From Strongylocentrotus purpuratus (taxonomy: Eukaryota > Echinodermata > Echinoidea > Camarodonta > Strongylocentrotidae), in contig NW_022145552.1 of the NCBI RefSeq assembly GCF_000002235.5, forward strand, positions 1,309,501 to 1,373,500: a DNA stretch of 64,000 nt. Direction: 5' to 3'. Positions 44,725 to 57,800 of this stretch are shown one piece after another. The notes under the pieces were generated by a model that had not been told where the DNA came from, did not search any database, and saw nothing but the letters and a program-made list of their open reading frames with translations. Position numbers and translations under genes: made by a program. Within the stretch, counting starts at the first letter, position 1; every line of letters begins with the position of its first letter.

Positions 44725-45370
44725 GTAATTACTGCTCCTTCTTAAGTAGACCGGCTTGCAGCCTTGCAGGTGATGTACTGCAGGAAGGTCTGTTTGCATG
44801 ATCTATAAGGTGGTGAATTAAGAGATGTCGCGAGATCATTTGGATTGTAGGGTTTGTCTGACCACATTTGCAGACAAGCTAGCTGAATATTCCCCCAAAA
44901 GGGTCGTCATATTTCCAAATTATTTTCCAAATGGCGACAAGGGCAAAGGTAAAAAGTGGAAGTGGCTCTAAATATATGCAACTCTTCCCTTCACAGATTT
45001 TTTTTTTTTCAACGAACAAAAAAAAAAAGTTTTTGGACTTGCCGATAAGGAGCAAAATGTAAAAGATTGAAAACAGAGATTTTGCTGGGGGGGGGGGGGG
45101 GGTGTGCGCAATTTTTAAGACATCCTTCGAACGACGCCCCAGAAGTTCGTAGTGTGGTATTTGTTCTTTATTGATAATGTTTTGTGTGTGTGCGATTCTG
45201 TGTAATTAGATAGGTCTGAAAGGGGCATTGTTTACGATCATGTTAACAAAATAATTTGTGATTATTAAAAAGTTCACGACAACATAATGTCCATAATAAT
45301 CAATTCTATGTTGTAAAATTCTGGAATATTTTTTTCTATTTTCGAAAAATCCTGTTTTTTAACATTCCAG
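44725..45370 (+). other. Intron A-B, gene 3
   Basis: Paralogous to 2393-3024 and 30941-31582. Has a T run, an A run and a G run (about 45085-45103) expanded over the other copies. Confidence 0.6.
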
Positions 45371-45643
45371 GAAAGAACAAGATGGGGGTGATCGTCCATG
45401 ACTTTGATGATATGAGAGAAACAGTTCAATCATCTCGCATGGATTCATTCAAGTACAAGCAACCAAAGGCCTTCGAGACTACCAGCCTTCAGATAACATG
45501 TGGACACATCAAGGAGAAAGAGCAGGTCCTAGAACAGATGCAAGAAGTAGACCGAGAAAAGCTTCTTGAGTTCCTGAAGAATGCGTCAAAATGTCCCGAA
45601 GAAATGGTTGCGAATCCAAGCTTATTGAAAAAGGCGTATTCCA
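45371..45643 (+). CDS. B exon, shortened tail, gene 3
   Basis: 91 codons, phase 1-1, acceptor AACATTCCAG, donor GTAAGT. GKNKMGVIVHDFDDMRET, SFKYKQPKAFETTSLQI, CGHIKEKEQVLEQMQEV. It is 45 nt shorter than its sisters, entirely in the variable C-terminal tail, and in frame. Confidence 0.75.
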
Positions 45644-46608
45644 GTAAGTTACATATGGACAAAATCTTTCTTTTTTTCTGCTGTGATTTTCTTTTAGTTC
45701 TTCATTATGTGTAATTCATATAGTCCATAAAATGTCAATGATTTATGAAACTAAAGTTGTCTTTATCCGCTCTTAACCCTCATCCACTAACGACTAAACG
45801 AGTCCTGGAAAACCGCGCTACCAGCAATGATGTGATCTGACGATTTATTGACAATCACTTCATATAGCAAATGACATTCACTGGGCAAAATACATGCCAG
45901 CAGAGTTCACAGTGATGCAAATTGATGCTTGAATGCTTTTGATGCATACACTAATCTTAGCTCACAATCCCTTTATGACCCTCGTGGTACACAGTCACAA
46001 TACAAATTCTACCTGAACTTGTGTCCGTTTCTTGCCACAGTTTTATGGTTGCCTGACATATTACCCCAACCTTTGCCTCAAACAATAACCTAGAAAAATT
46101 TTGTCTCAATATTCATCAATCGATATTCATTTTATGTTGGCAATTTTTGTTCATGTTTTGATTGAGTTATAGAAATCAAATTAATTGAATTGAATTGAAT
46201 TTAAAAGTGAATGACATGTAGATATAAATATATAAAAGAAACCTCCATACCAGTATAAATATCTTTTCAATTCATTTATTGACGGGGGAATCCAGAATAA
46301 GCTCCGACAGCTTTGCGAAAAAGATGTTGAATGTGACGAAAAATATTTAAAGTATCAATAGCTGGTTGGACAATTGCCCTGTCCATCTGTTGTTGGTAGT
46401 TGATGCTTGTCAGGCCTGAAATGTTGTTCCCTTGTTTGGGGGAGGGGGGGGGGGGGAGGGGGGGAACAAAGTTTCCGATAAAAGCCGCATGTCATGAAGC
46501 TGTATTGACATGTCCGATTTGTTCCACCTGTAATCTTGTCCTGTATATTACGTGTGTCATGTATGATATATATACAGTATCTTTTTCTCTCTCTTTTTCT
46601 CTGTGAAG
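45644..46608 (+). other. Intron B-C, gene 3
   Basis: Paralogous to 3343-4305. Contains a long G-rich tract at 46437-46465. No gene. Confidence 0.6.
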
Positions 46609-46716
46609 CTCTTTACTTATTCTGTGAATCAGTTAAGGAGCAGGTAGGGGGCAGTCAAGATAGCACATCCGAAGGATCTAGCGTGCATCGAAGTGAAGCT
46701 GAACGAAACGATCATG
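46609..46716 (+). CDS. C exon (linker), gene 3
   Basis: 36 codons, phase 1-1 using the first donor (GTACG). Reads ALYLFCESVKEQVGG, SQDSTSEGSSVHRSE. The second donor used as an option in gene 2 is present (GTACGTAA after 46807) but is out of frame by one base, so only the short form keeps the reading frame. Confidence 0.6.
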
Positions 46717-47550
46717 GTACGTTTCGCAATGCCGAAGCTCAGAATGGCAATAAAAAGCGATTGGCGAATGAAAGGCAGTCTTCAACGCAACCCAGCCAAG
46801 CGAGCATGTACGTAACAGCGATTAAACTGTCCCACCTTCGCAGTAATTCACTAAATTAAAAAAAGCTCTCAACTTTCCCGAGATATCGACCAACAGACGC
46901 CTGTCAGTGGGCTTTCCTGATATAAATCATTTAAACGATGTCAGAACGTATCAGTACGCAATATGGCAGTATGTCGAATTCTTATCTCTCGAAAAGATTC
47001 GAGATTAAACGTGATTCTTTCAACGGAAAATAATTAATCCGCCATCCGACACAGTGAACCAACTGTCCAAGTGTCCATGAACGAAGGTTCGTTCGACACA
47101 CCAAAGATTCTTCATAGCCTCTTGCTTAAGCCCACCTTCATGATATAATTTATAGATAAGAATGAGAACACCAAAAACCAGAATTTATTTGCATTTAAGC
47201 CCTCGATCGAGTAAGAAGCCGACTCGGCTTCAAATCGTAAACAATCGCAGTACTGGTCGGACATCACTACGATTCTGAGCCGATTGTTCTTTTTTATCCT
47301 GCAAGAAAGCACGAAATCCTATAAGATTGAGATTAGTGTAATCATATCAATATTACAATTTCAGTTATTAAAAATGTACATGTACATGTTTGACTGATCA
47401 TCACGTGCTATATTACATGTTCTTTCAAAATCATAGTCAGATTGTAGAGCTGTGCGATGGGCTACCTAAACATTCTTAAACAAGAACCAACAAATATAAT
47501 TTTGTAAATATAATTTTCTAAATATAACTTTAATAATGTCTGTTTTGTAG
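46717..47550 (+). other. Intron C-A', gene 3
   Basis: Paralogous to 32673-33207, somewhat longer. No gene. Confidence 0.55.
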
Positions 47551-47994
47551 GTCAAACGAAGAAAGCTACATCCGGTGGTTCTCACCAGACACTTCAAGCT
47601 AGCGTGGATGAAAGGGAACTAAATCCATCGAGGGAAGCATCTCCCATAGGACAGCAAAGACCAGGCACATCTAACTTGGCGGCAGCGGCACACACCCATA
47701 GTTTACCATCGCCTCGTCGTATCTCAATCTCAGTCTGTTCTTCCGCCTACGAGCAAAACGTCCAAGGGTTCATGTCCAAGCTTACCAAGTTGCTAGCCGC
47801 ACAGCCTCATATGGTCGCGGACGTCCGTTTCCGAAGCCTACCGTACAACGACATTGATTCGTTCAGGTTTCCGTCAAACGACACCGTTGATGTTATGGTC
47901 CTCTGCCATTCAGTCCAGAATCGAGGGTTCTCAATCACCAATGTACTGAATGCTCTCTACGAAAAATATCTGCAATATTGCCATGATGTGATAG
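47551..47994 (+). CDS. A' exon, first copy, gene 3
   Basis: 148 codons, phase 1-1, acceptor TGTTTTGTAG, donor GTAAGT. Linker SGGSHQTLQASVDEREL and NLAAAAHTHSLPS, then core RRISISVCSSAYEQNVQG, ADVRFRSLPYNDIDSF, TVDVMVLCHSVQNRGF, ITNVLNALYEKYLQYC. The linker is shorter than in gene 2. Confidence 0.75.
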
Positions 47995-48514
47995 GTAAGT
48001 TAATACCTTTTAAAAGATGATGTGTAATTTTGTTCTCAGTTATAGCTCCATCCGTGTGGACAGATTTCTTGTTCGTTCTTATCAAAGTTCAAGATTGATT
48101 CATCCAATTTCCTTATCTTATCTGTTTACCTTTTAAACAATTTGAATCCCATTCAGTACGCATTCATGATATGTATAATTTAAACTTTGACATGAGTGTT
48201 ATTGGAGCCGTGCTCATAATAGAGATGAACTTCCCTCACGACTAGTTTACCTACCATCTTTAAGGTTCTTTCTCCCAAATAATGATCATGCTTTCACTCA
48301 TGAAAGTTTATACTGTAACCTTAGCTTTCATTTAATTTTTCCAAACTCTAATCGGTTTAACGTCGTTCAAGAGTCGCTGCAGACATCAAATGTTTTAATC
48401 AGGACATAGAAATCGGCTCGAAAAAAACGAATTACAGATGAGAGTTTAAATTTTATGGTGAAACGATCGTAGATCAAATCAACATCTACCTTTTTATTTT
48501 CCTACAACATTCAG
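47995..48514 (+). other. Intron A'-B', gene 3
   Basis: Paralogous to 33718-34565 (without its MITE) and to 49271-49760. No gene. Confidence 0.55.
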
Positions 48515-49270
48515 GAAAGAAGAAGCTGGCCGTGATTGTTCACGATTTTAGCGACTGCAAACCAAAGACCCTTGATGTCAGGATGGAATCGTTCAGGAGG
48601 TCACAACCTTTGACATTTGAGCTCGTTGACTCCGTGATCGTATGCGGTAGCCTGGGGAAACCAGGCAAAATAAAAATAAGAGATGAAGATATGACACGAC
48701 TTACAACCTTCTTCGAAAGAGCGAGATTTGAACCAAAAGAGAACAATGCCGACGACCAATCATTAATAGAAAGCCTGCAAGGCACATCCGGCGGTTTTCA
48801 CCAGACACCACAAGCTAGCATGGATGAAAGGAACCAAAATACACCGAGGGAATCATCACTCATAGGTCAGCAAAGACCAGGCACATCGGACGTGGCGGCA
48901 GCGGCAAACAACCGAGGTTCACCTGGCCAGCGGCCCATGGCTTCTAGAATGACTGTCACATCTGCACCACAAGTGTCAACACCATCGCCACGTCGTATCT
49001 CAGTCTCAGTCTGTTCTTCCGCCTACGAGCACAACGTCAAAGGGTTCATGTCCCAGCTTACCAAGTTGCTAGCCGCACAGCCTTATGTGATCGCCGACGT
49101 CCGTTTCCGGAGCCTACCGTACGCAGACATTGACTCATTTAGGTTTCCGTCAAATGACCCCGTTGATGTGATGGTCCTCTGTCATTCGGTACAAAATCGA
49201 GGGTTTTCAATCACCAATGTACTGAACGCTCTTTACGAAAAATATCTGCAATATTGCCATGATGTGATTG
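48515..49270 (+). CDS. Fused B'-A' exon, gene 3
   Basis: 252 codons, phase 1-1, acceptor CAACATTCAG, donor GTAAGT. The first 90 residues are B' (GKKKLAVIVHDFSDCKPKTL, ELVDSVIVCGSLGKPGK, DEDMTRLTTFFERARFEPKE). The frame then runs without an intron into the A' linker (SGGFHQTPQASMDERNQ) and the A' core (RRISVSVCSSAYEHNVKG, LPYADIDSFRFP, VDVMVLCHSVQNRGF). In other copies the sequence between B' and an A' linker would be intron or 3' flank. The result is a protein with A'B'A'B' in tandem. Confidence 0.75.
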
Positions 49271-49760
49271 GTAAGTTAATACTTTTTTTAAATGACGTCG
49301 TAATAAATTTTTTGTTTGTTCTTTCCAATGTTTAAGCTTGTTTTTATGCAAAGTGTTATCTTTTTTAAAATCTTTATATGTTTATTTTGACAATTTCAAT
49401 TGGTACACAGTCATGATATGTATAATTTAAATTCTGACATAAGTGTTGTTGGGACCGCGCTCATAATAGAGACGAACTTTTTTCACGACTAGTTTACCAG
49501 TTCAAGGGATCTTTCTCCAGAATATGGTTCATGCATTAGCTCATGAAAGTTGATACTGTAACCTTTAGCTTTCATATAATCTTTCCACACTCTAATCAAC
49601 TTACCTTCGTTCGCGAATCGCTGAAGACGTCAAATTTAATAATCAGGACGCAGAAATTGGCTTGAATAACACAAATCAATGTTCAGAGTTTAAAGTTGTC
49701 TTTGAAACGATAGTGGGTGATAATTAAAATCTACCCTTTTCTTCTCCTTTAATATTTTAG
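49271..49760 (+). other. Second A'-B' intron, gene 3
   Basis: Paralogous to 47995-48514 and 33718-34565. No gene. Confidence 0.55.
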
Positions 49761-50041
49761 GAAAGAAGAAGCTGGCTTTGATTGTCCATGATTTTAGCGA
49801 CTGCAAACCAAAGATCCTTGATGCCAGGATAGAATCGTTCAGGAGGTTACAACCTTTGACATTTGAGCTCGTTGACACCGTGATCGGATGCGGTAGCCTG
49901 GAGGTCCCAGGAAAAATAGAAATGAGAGATGAAGATATGACACGACTTGCCATCTTCTTCGAAAGAGCGCGGTTTGAGCCCAAAAACAATACTGTCAACG
50001 TGCGGTCATTAATGAAAAGCCTCCGAGGAATGTTCAAGTAA
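49761..50041 (+). CDS. B' exon, terminal exon of gene 3
   Basis: Acceptor AATATTTTAG; 93 codons then TAA (50039-50041). GKKKLALIVHDFSDCKPKIL, DTVIGCGSLEVPGKIE, DEDMTRLAIFFERARFEPK, tail SLMKSLRGMFK. With the start exon at 42032 the spliced model A-B-C-A'-B'A'-B' stays open for 783 residues. The stop is in the same place, relative to the shared 'taataaccagcagaa', as in gene 2. Confidence 0.75.
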
Positions 50042-53000
50042 TAACCAGCAGAAACCAAAAAGGAATCGAAAGTAGGAGAAGAAGAGGTAAAATCGACGAG
50101 GGCGCAGAAATGGATAATATTTCACATCTGTTACAAGTAATTACTGCAACCCCTGACCCCCCCCCCCCACGCACACATAATCATTTCTCCCCACTCATCA
50201 CTCACAAAATTACGTGATTTGTTATCATTATACCCTGTTTACATGACACTGTACATATGTCAAAGGTCATTGTGAATACCTCAAAGGCCATCGTGCATAC
50301 ATCAAACGTCATTTTACTTTCGCCTAAGGTCATTCATTATATATCAACGTTTTTCCTTCCCACTCAACACACACTATTTTATGTGACGTCTTATCCTTAT
50401 GGTTAACCAAATCGTTATCCTTGCCATTATAAAGAATAGCCTAGTGCAATCTTTTTCCTCCATTTTTTAAACAACTTTTGGAGGGCTTTCATTTGCTTTA
50501 GTGTAATGTAGACTATAAAACTCAATACATGTACCTCTTGACTCGATTTGATGATATTTTCCTGAAAACATAACGCTTGTGACTGCCGCATTGCTGAGAG
50601 TAAATGTAAATATATATATATATTCCTGTATTATTTCACTGTTGATCGTGTACTAGGAACTGCTTTGCATGAAATGCGTATATTGGCTTCTCATTAGAGT
50701 ATGGAAACGTTACAATTGGAACTGTACCGTGAGCATTAAGCATACAACTACCGATGATGTAACATTTTCACGACATACTTATATCGACTTTATAATAATA
50801 GTGATACTGTATTTCGCCCATTTTGACCCTAAGAATTTAGTAAGCTTATTGTGCCAAAATATTAATCAATGCTTTGCCTTGAAATAACTCGTTTCTTTTA
50901 AGCGTTTTCGTACACTTCGTGATCAATAAGTGAATCGATTCTCCATGTCCTGTTGCCAAAAAAAACAGTGGAATATACTTTCTCTCTTGATGGAATACAT
51001 TTTGGGGAAACAGGATTTTATCATTAACAATCATGATTATACTGACAACACTAAAGGGAAAAAAAGAACTTTTGTGCCTTTTAATATTTACATTATTTCT
51101 TGAAGTTGACGGAGTTATATGAGATGTAAATGGCGTATGAAAAGTATGCATATACAGGGGTATTTCCCTGTGATGTATAGAAATGTGTAACTTTATAACG
51201 GCATTGTACATTTCATTCAGTTCAGAAATAGTAGATGGATTATAAATTCTTCCTTTCGATTGAACTAATCTAAATTCTATCCGTGGTTGATTTCCATGGT
51301 AATGACTCAATCTACACACGCGTACATTCTACTGTATAAGTATATAAAAAGTATAACAATTTAACATTATGTTGTGTCAATAAGTGGTCTATCAATTGTA
51401 CAGGTTCCCGGTTATTGTTTCGAATGTGACAAAACTACACGTAGATCTCATTATCATTGTTATATGATGAATATACATGTTTATCACAAGTCCTTCATCA
51501 AAAGAGTGGTGTTAAAAAATAAAGAGGGGGGGGGGGGAACAATTATAGCTACTCAACTGCTTAAATGCATATAATGCGATATCAATACAATAAATAATAC
51601 ATATATTCAGGATTGTTTTTCTTTCTTTTGGTGTTGTTGCTATATATGATATTGTTTTATATAATGTTAAGTTGCCTTTATTTTACTTATATTACATGTA
51701 CTTGAATTTGGTACACCGCGATGGTAGTTAGTGTATCTTCTGTTAATGCCGTATAATAGCCAGACGGTGATTTGTTCTCTGAAAGTTTGTATCTAAATGC
51801 TCATATAAGGATAAAAGGGTACAAGTTGTCACTTTATTATCTCATAGAATGTTCATTTTATCTTATTTGGCTTGAATGTATTGCTTAAATTCAGTATACC
51901 GCTGTGATAAGGGATCAATATGTTTTTGTCTATTCCGCCTCATAGGAAGACGGGAATTTCATGTTCTCGGAAAATTGGAATCTCAATGATCATACAAGGA
52001 AAAAAAGTACGAGTACATGTATCATGAATGACAAAGTGATGTGTTCAGTACAACTATCTCTATCGGCACTCAGCTATCGGTGAAAACAGCCGAATTTTAC
52101 TCTGTTGAAATTCACATGTTTCTATTCTCTAGATAATATTCAATTGCGTACTTTCAAAAGTCATGATTTCAGCTCCTCTTTTTTGGTGAAATAAAAATGT
52201 GATAAAACCCTCACACTTTATTCTTGTAGCGTGTTTATCTTTCCAACGTGATGTAGGAGTATCAAATATATGTGAAAGGTGACACAAGGTTTATTTAAAG
52301 GTGACCCATGCAATGCGCATGTACATTCTGCAGATCTGTATAGTTCTGCAAATCAGCAAAACTGTCGACTGTTTGATCAAAATAAATATATATATATTTT
52401 AGAATTATCTCATATTTTACCACAGCCTGATAAGCCCCGCCTATACAAATCCCCAAATCTTTTTTTGCATGCCTCTTTTGATATCACAGCAAGCTAAAAT
52501 GAGCATAATATTCAAAGGATTGTGCATTTTACCGTACATAGGTGCACTTGCAATAGCGACGTCACAGGCTTTTATACAATATCATCTAACACTATTTCTT
52601 GTCGGCCGATACTGGAACCTGTCTGACATATCAGTGGCTGTTGAAGTTGTGAGGTGATATAGTGTAAACACTGATTGTTGACATTTACCGAAGATGCGAA
52701 GGTTAAGGCTTGCAATAAAATGCAGATTCCCATGCAATGATACCGACGAGACCTATACGAGACCGACAACACACCGCATGATACATTCCATTCTCACAAT
52801 CGATTGATTTGATTGCGTGGTTGCTTTTATTCATATTTCAGGAAAAAAATAACAAAGCGTAATACATTTTACAAAACATTTACATATCTTTAAGTAATAT
52901 AGAAATAATTAATACTGAATCGTATTAATTAATAACATGAAAAAACGTTCTATAAATCATTAAAGGTATAGATAGACCAGTTTTGGAAATGCTTCCATCT

Positions 53001-54440
53001 CAAAAAATGAAATGGAAGCTCTTATTACCAATCGTGTGAAAGAATATGTTTTGACTAATACGTGAAGATACACATTTTGCCGGGAAATCGCCTACTAATT
53101 GAGATATTTGGTAAATTATTATATCGATCCGACCTGGATAGATATCGCGAATGCACTTCCACATTGAACATTTGGGCATATATTTCTGATTTTTTTGCGT
53201 ACTTAGGTTGAAGTATTGCCATCTAAACCTCTGAAGGCAATATTAAAACAATATTGAATGGATATTTTGCACCCAAAACCCTTGAACCGCAGTTTTAACA
53301 ATACCGGTCTATATCTTTAAATAATAAAAAATCGCAAGTGAACCTCCTTAAAAGTTTAAGGCTTAATGCGTGTAGGTTCACTGAATTACACTACTGACTT
53401 ATATACAGGAAAAAAACAACAAGAATATACATACGCTAGGCTGAGACATAAAGATAAATGAAACAAAATACAACATGTTACAGAGGGGGAGAGAGATAGA
53501 AAAAAAGGGATAGATATAAAGTGGATAGATAGGTTGATATAATAGATATTTAGGTGAGGAGATAGATAGAGATAGAGAGAGAGAAATCGATGTCTCCGAG
53601 ACAACACTTTTGATAGGCTGTGCAGACCAACTGTATCACAAAATGGGACTTACCAATTTATTTTGTTCAGGTATTTTTAAGGAAAACATAAATATACACA
53701 TGGCACAAATAAACATGTACTTGCTTGGTACCATAGGATGTGCTCACATGAGAAGTGCTGAATAGCACATTTCGTACCCCGCGAAGTTGTGAGTCATGCA
53801 TGCCTGCCCAGACGATGCTTTGCTGGAGTAAATGTGTGACTGTGTTGTCAACATCATACGTTGTCCAGGTAACATTGTTCTCTTGTTCAGACTCACTTTG
53901 TGTATATAATTTTGTAATTTAATTTTAAAAAATGATCACGAGCGGCTAATACAGTTTAAATGCTGGCGAATAAAGGTTCTCCGCTGGAGAGGGGGGGGGG
54001 GGGGGGGTACAGTGTCAAAAGTGCTTACCAGCAAAATTGCTTACATAACATACAGACCAATAAACAAAAAACAATGAAGGCCCGGCGCACACTACACGAT
54101 ATGTGATCAGATTTGGGAAGAATTTGCAATAGCATTTGATATGAATATATAAACTTGTAAAATCTGAATTAGCGAGGATCTGGATAGTCATATGATTGAT
54201 AAAATCTCAGTTTCCAAGGCCAAGCTGGTTAGGTCTTGCCAGAGACGAGCCAGGCATAACATCAGATGATGTATGAAAAATGCATTTCATCTAAAGCCAT
54301 GTTATTATGCTTCTATAATGATGATCTGAAAGTATGTAAAACAATTTATACCCAAAGTTTTAATAATAGGCGGATAATTTTTATTTTCTTATTAGAAACA
54401 ATGATAACAGTCACAGGCTGAGTAGGAGACTAATTTTGGA
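50042..54440. repeat. Segmental duplication copy 2 (3' flank of gene 3)
   Basis: Matches 34850-39760 in order, without the element at 35381-36283 and with a MITE at 52961-53320 of its own. Also carries a G run at 53990-54008 with unmatched DNA around it (53840-54140). No conserved open frame. Confidence 0.75.
52961..53320. mobile_element. MITE present only in duplication copy 2
   Basis: Ends 'taaaggtatagatagacc' and 'ggtctatatcttta' are inverted copies. The matching place in copy 1 (about 38922-38930) runs straight from 'taagtcat' to 'aaaaatcgcaagtg', so this is a filled/empty pair. Confidence 0.7.
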
Positions 54441-54817
54441 ATGCTCTGGTTGACCGCGGAAATTCCCCGTTTCTTGAAATACAGAGTGAGTCAGAAAAAG
54501 TGTCCCACTTTTTAAAAGTTGTATTGTTTGAAGTATGAATATTTAATCATAGGTTTTATGATAATATGTCTTGATAGAGTTATCCTCCCAGTACATTTAG
54601 GTACCATTTTCATTTGAATCTCTGCATGCATGACTGAACATCAGATAATTTTTGCAAGACTGCCAGATCTCACTTGCGCCAAGTTGCTGTTGAGGAATAT
54701 AAAACAGTGCATTGAACAAAGACAGTCAGACAGTCAGACAGACACACACACTCACACACACACACACACACACGCACACACACAACGCCCATACACGCAC
54801 ACACACATAACACACTC
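54441..54817. other. Repeat-rich spacer with mariner-like end and (CA)n
   Basis: 'tacagagtgagtcagaaaaa' at 54480 resembles a DNA-transposon end; a second copy with the same start is at 60990. A (CA)n tract lies at 54743-54785. No gene: the open frame across the CA repeat is low-complexity. Confidence 0.45.
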
Positions 54818-57800
54818 GGTGACAACCCGGGGCACTGCTACTCTTGACAAGATTCTAACGGACATGGCTGATGTATACAATGATCCTGTCATCTCGGCAC
54901 CGATATCGTCTAGCGACCATTGCCTAATCACATACCGGCCACTTTCAGAAGTCCCTCCTAGAAAGTCGTTCAACATTTCATTTCGACCATTCTGTGACTC
55001 ATCTGTACGAGCGTTTGGTCAATGGATTACGCAGATGGATTGGTCTACGCTTCGATAATCTGATGCTAATGGCTGCCGATTTCCTGAGAACTACTCAACA
55101 TCAAGTACAGGCAATTTTTCGAAATTGTCAGTGTGAAACGACGCCCTAACGACAAAGAGTGGATTAATGATCGTATTCGTAGAGCCATCATTAAGCGTAA
55201 TACTACCTACAGAACCGGCTCAGCAACCTACAACACGCAGAGAAACCTTGTCCAGAGAGAGATAAAAGATGCTAAGGACAATTTCTATGCTCGCAAGGTG
55301 CACCATCTGAAAAGAGCGGAGCCCGGTAAATGTCAGCAAAAAATCACTTTGCCTCTATCATCCGACGACAAATCTAATAACGAAATAGCTAATGATCTGA
55401 ATACCTATTTCGCTAACATCTGTTGTACATTGCCTCCCTCTCGATCCGTCTGCTATGCCGGCATACTTACCTGCAGCATCACCGCCTCCGACGATCCTGC
55501 GACATCAAGTCTACCTCAACACCTCGAAGGCCTGCCATCCAGGCGAATGCCCTTCACGTCTTTTGAAGGAGTTTGCCTTTGAGCTGTCCGAGCCTTTAAC
55601 CCACATTAGCAACTACTCCGAAGATCAAGATTACATTAATCTTGATCGAAGGAGACACGAACGAACGAACGAACCCACATTTTTATGTGCAGTCTAAGAG
55701 AGGGTTGTTTTCCTAATATTTGGAAAAAATGCTTCTGTGTGTGCAATACCGAAGGTTTCACCAGTGACTAGTTTTGACCAACCCTGTCTGACTCCTCGTC
55801 TGATGTTAATACATTCACTACACTCTCCTTCTACCCTGATGCATGCAAACTGATTCCAATATAGACGTTGTAGCAGTCTTATATCTTTCCTATATATATA
55901 TCAAGCTTTTTCATCTCTTCAAAAAGTTCTGAATGTTTTACTTTATCGAAAGCCTTTGAATAATCAATAAAACCATGTACACATCCTTTTGCATTTAGAC
56001 TGCTCTCTCCGTTATATTTCTAACCACAAATATTGCATTTCTTGTGCCCGCATCCTTTACAAAACCAAAATTGTTCCCTTCCGACCATGGGAGTTATTCT
56101 ACTTCTTGCTCTCAAAAGCAAAATCCTCAAAATAATCTTAGTGATATGGCAAATAAGGCTGATTGTCCTATATTGCTCATAATCCACGGCTCCCGGTTTC
56201 TTTGGGAGAGTAATGAAAATGGATCGGCCCAATTCATCTGGAAATGTTCCGTCATCATATATTTTGTTAATAATTTCGGTTAATCTATCAACACCATATT
56301 CCCTAACGCTCCAAACATTTCAGTGACCACACTATCTGGTCCAGTTGCTTTGTTCTTCTTCATCTTTGACATTTCCCAAACGGACTTCAGATTTAAGAAT
56401 TTTCTCCCCTTTGACTTCATCTGCAAAACTTGTCATTGCTTCCCTACTATCTTCAAAAAGTTCGCCAATGTATTGCGTCCACCTATTCATTTTGTCCTTC
56501 ATTTCAAACAGGATTGACCCATCTTTTCCTTTGATACAGCCAGGGTTTGAACAACCAGACTTTTTACCTGAAATTTCATTTATTCTTTGATAAACATTAC
56601 TATTCTTATCGAATTGATTTTCAATTCCTACACATTGTTCGTTTAGTCAGCTCTCTTTTGCCTCATTACACTTTTGCTTAATTTGTTTGTCTAGGTCCCT
56701 ATATTTCTTGCATTGTCTATTTCCAATTTTCTGCCTAACTTCCATCATTAAAAGAATCTCCTCTGTCATCCATTTGTTCCTTCTTTTTCTCTCTTTTTTC
56801 GGCACATACTCTTCCGCTGTTTCTACCAGAATATTTCTCATCGTCTCCCACGTGCTTTCTTCACCTTCATCTATGAGCAACTCAAACCTATTCTTTACTT
56901 GTACAGTATATTCTTGACGTATGTTCGGTTTACTCAGCTGTTTAAAATCCAATATTTTCACAACTTTTGGTCTCTTGAGTTTCTTTAATTTGCACTGAAG
57001 TGTACATATCATAGGCACATGATCACTCCCGCAGTCAGCCCCTGGATATGTTTTTGATTGGTTCACTGCTCTTTAAAATCTACTATTTATGGCAATATAG
57101 TCCATCTGATTTCTGACGATGTCGCCAGGACTCTTCCAAGTGTATACTCGTCTAGGGTGTTCTTTGAACCAAGTATTAGTGATGACCATGTTCTCTCCCT
57201 CACACCATTGAACCCATCTGTCCCCTCGTTCATTTCGTTCACCAATTCCATGCGGACCTACTGCTTTGCCCTCTGTACCATGACCAACTTTAGCGTTCAG
57301 GTCTCCCAGGACAATGACAATGTCATTCGATTTGCACTGAGATTTAGCTTTATCTAAGGAATCATAAAAGGTGTCAATAACTTTGTCAGCACTATCTGCC
57401 GTTGGTGCATAAATCACTATGATTGATATGTTTAAAGGGTGTCCCTGTAATTTCACAAGGAGCACCCTATTACTTACACACCAGTGTCCCAACACACTCT
57501 TTGAGATATCTGGATCCAGCAGTAACCCCACATCTCTTTCATGCTTTCACTCCTGCATAAATCAATCTGTACTCATCCATCACAAACTCGCCGTTATTCA
57601 GCCATCTTGTTTCATTTAGTCCCAATATTTTGACATTTAGCCTCATCATCTCTTGTTTAACATTTTCCAGCTTGCCGCTCTGATACAGTGTTCTCACATT
57701 CCATGTTCCAACTCTGATGGTATTCCTATTGCGAACAGTAGCTGGCTGACGGTCGGGGCCCACCTGTCGCCCATGGGACACCCTACCGGGCGAGGTGCTT

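Noticed and set aside
54630-54817. Open frame through a (CA)n tract
   Set aside because: The Thr-His repeat peptide comes from the microsatellite. Only the part after about 54818 is LINE sequence.
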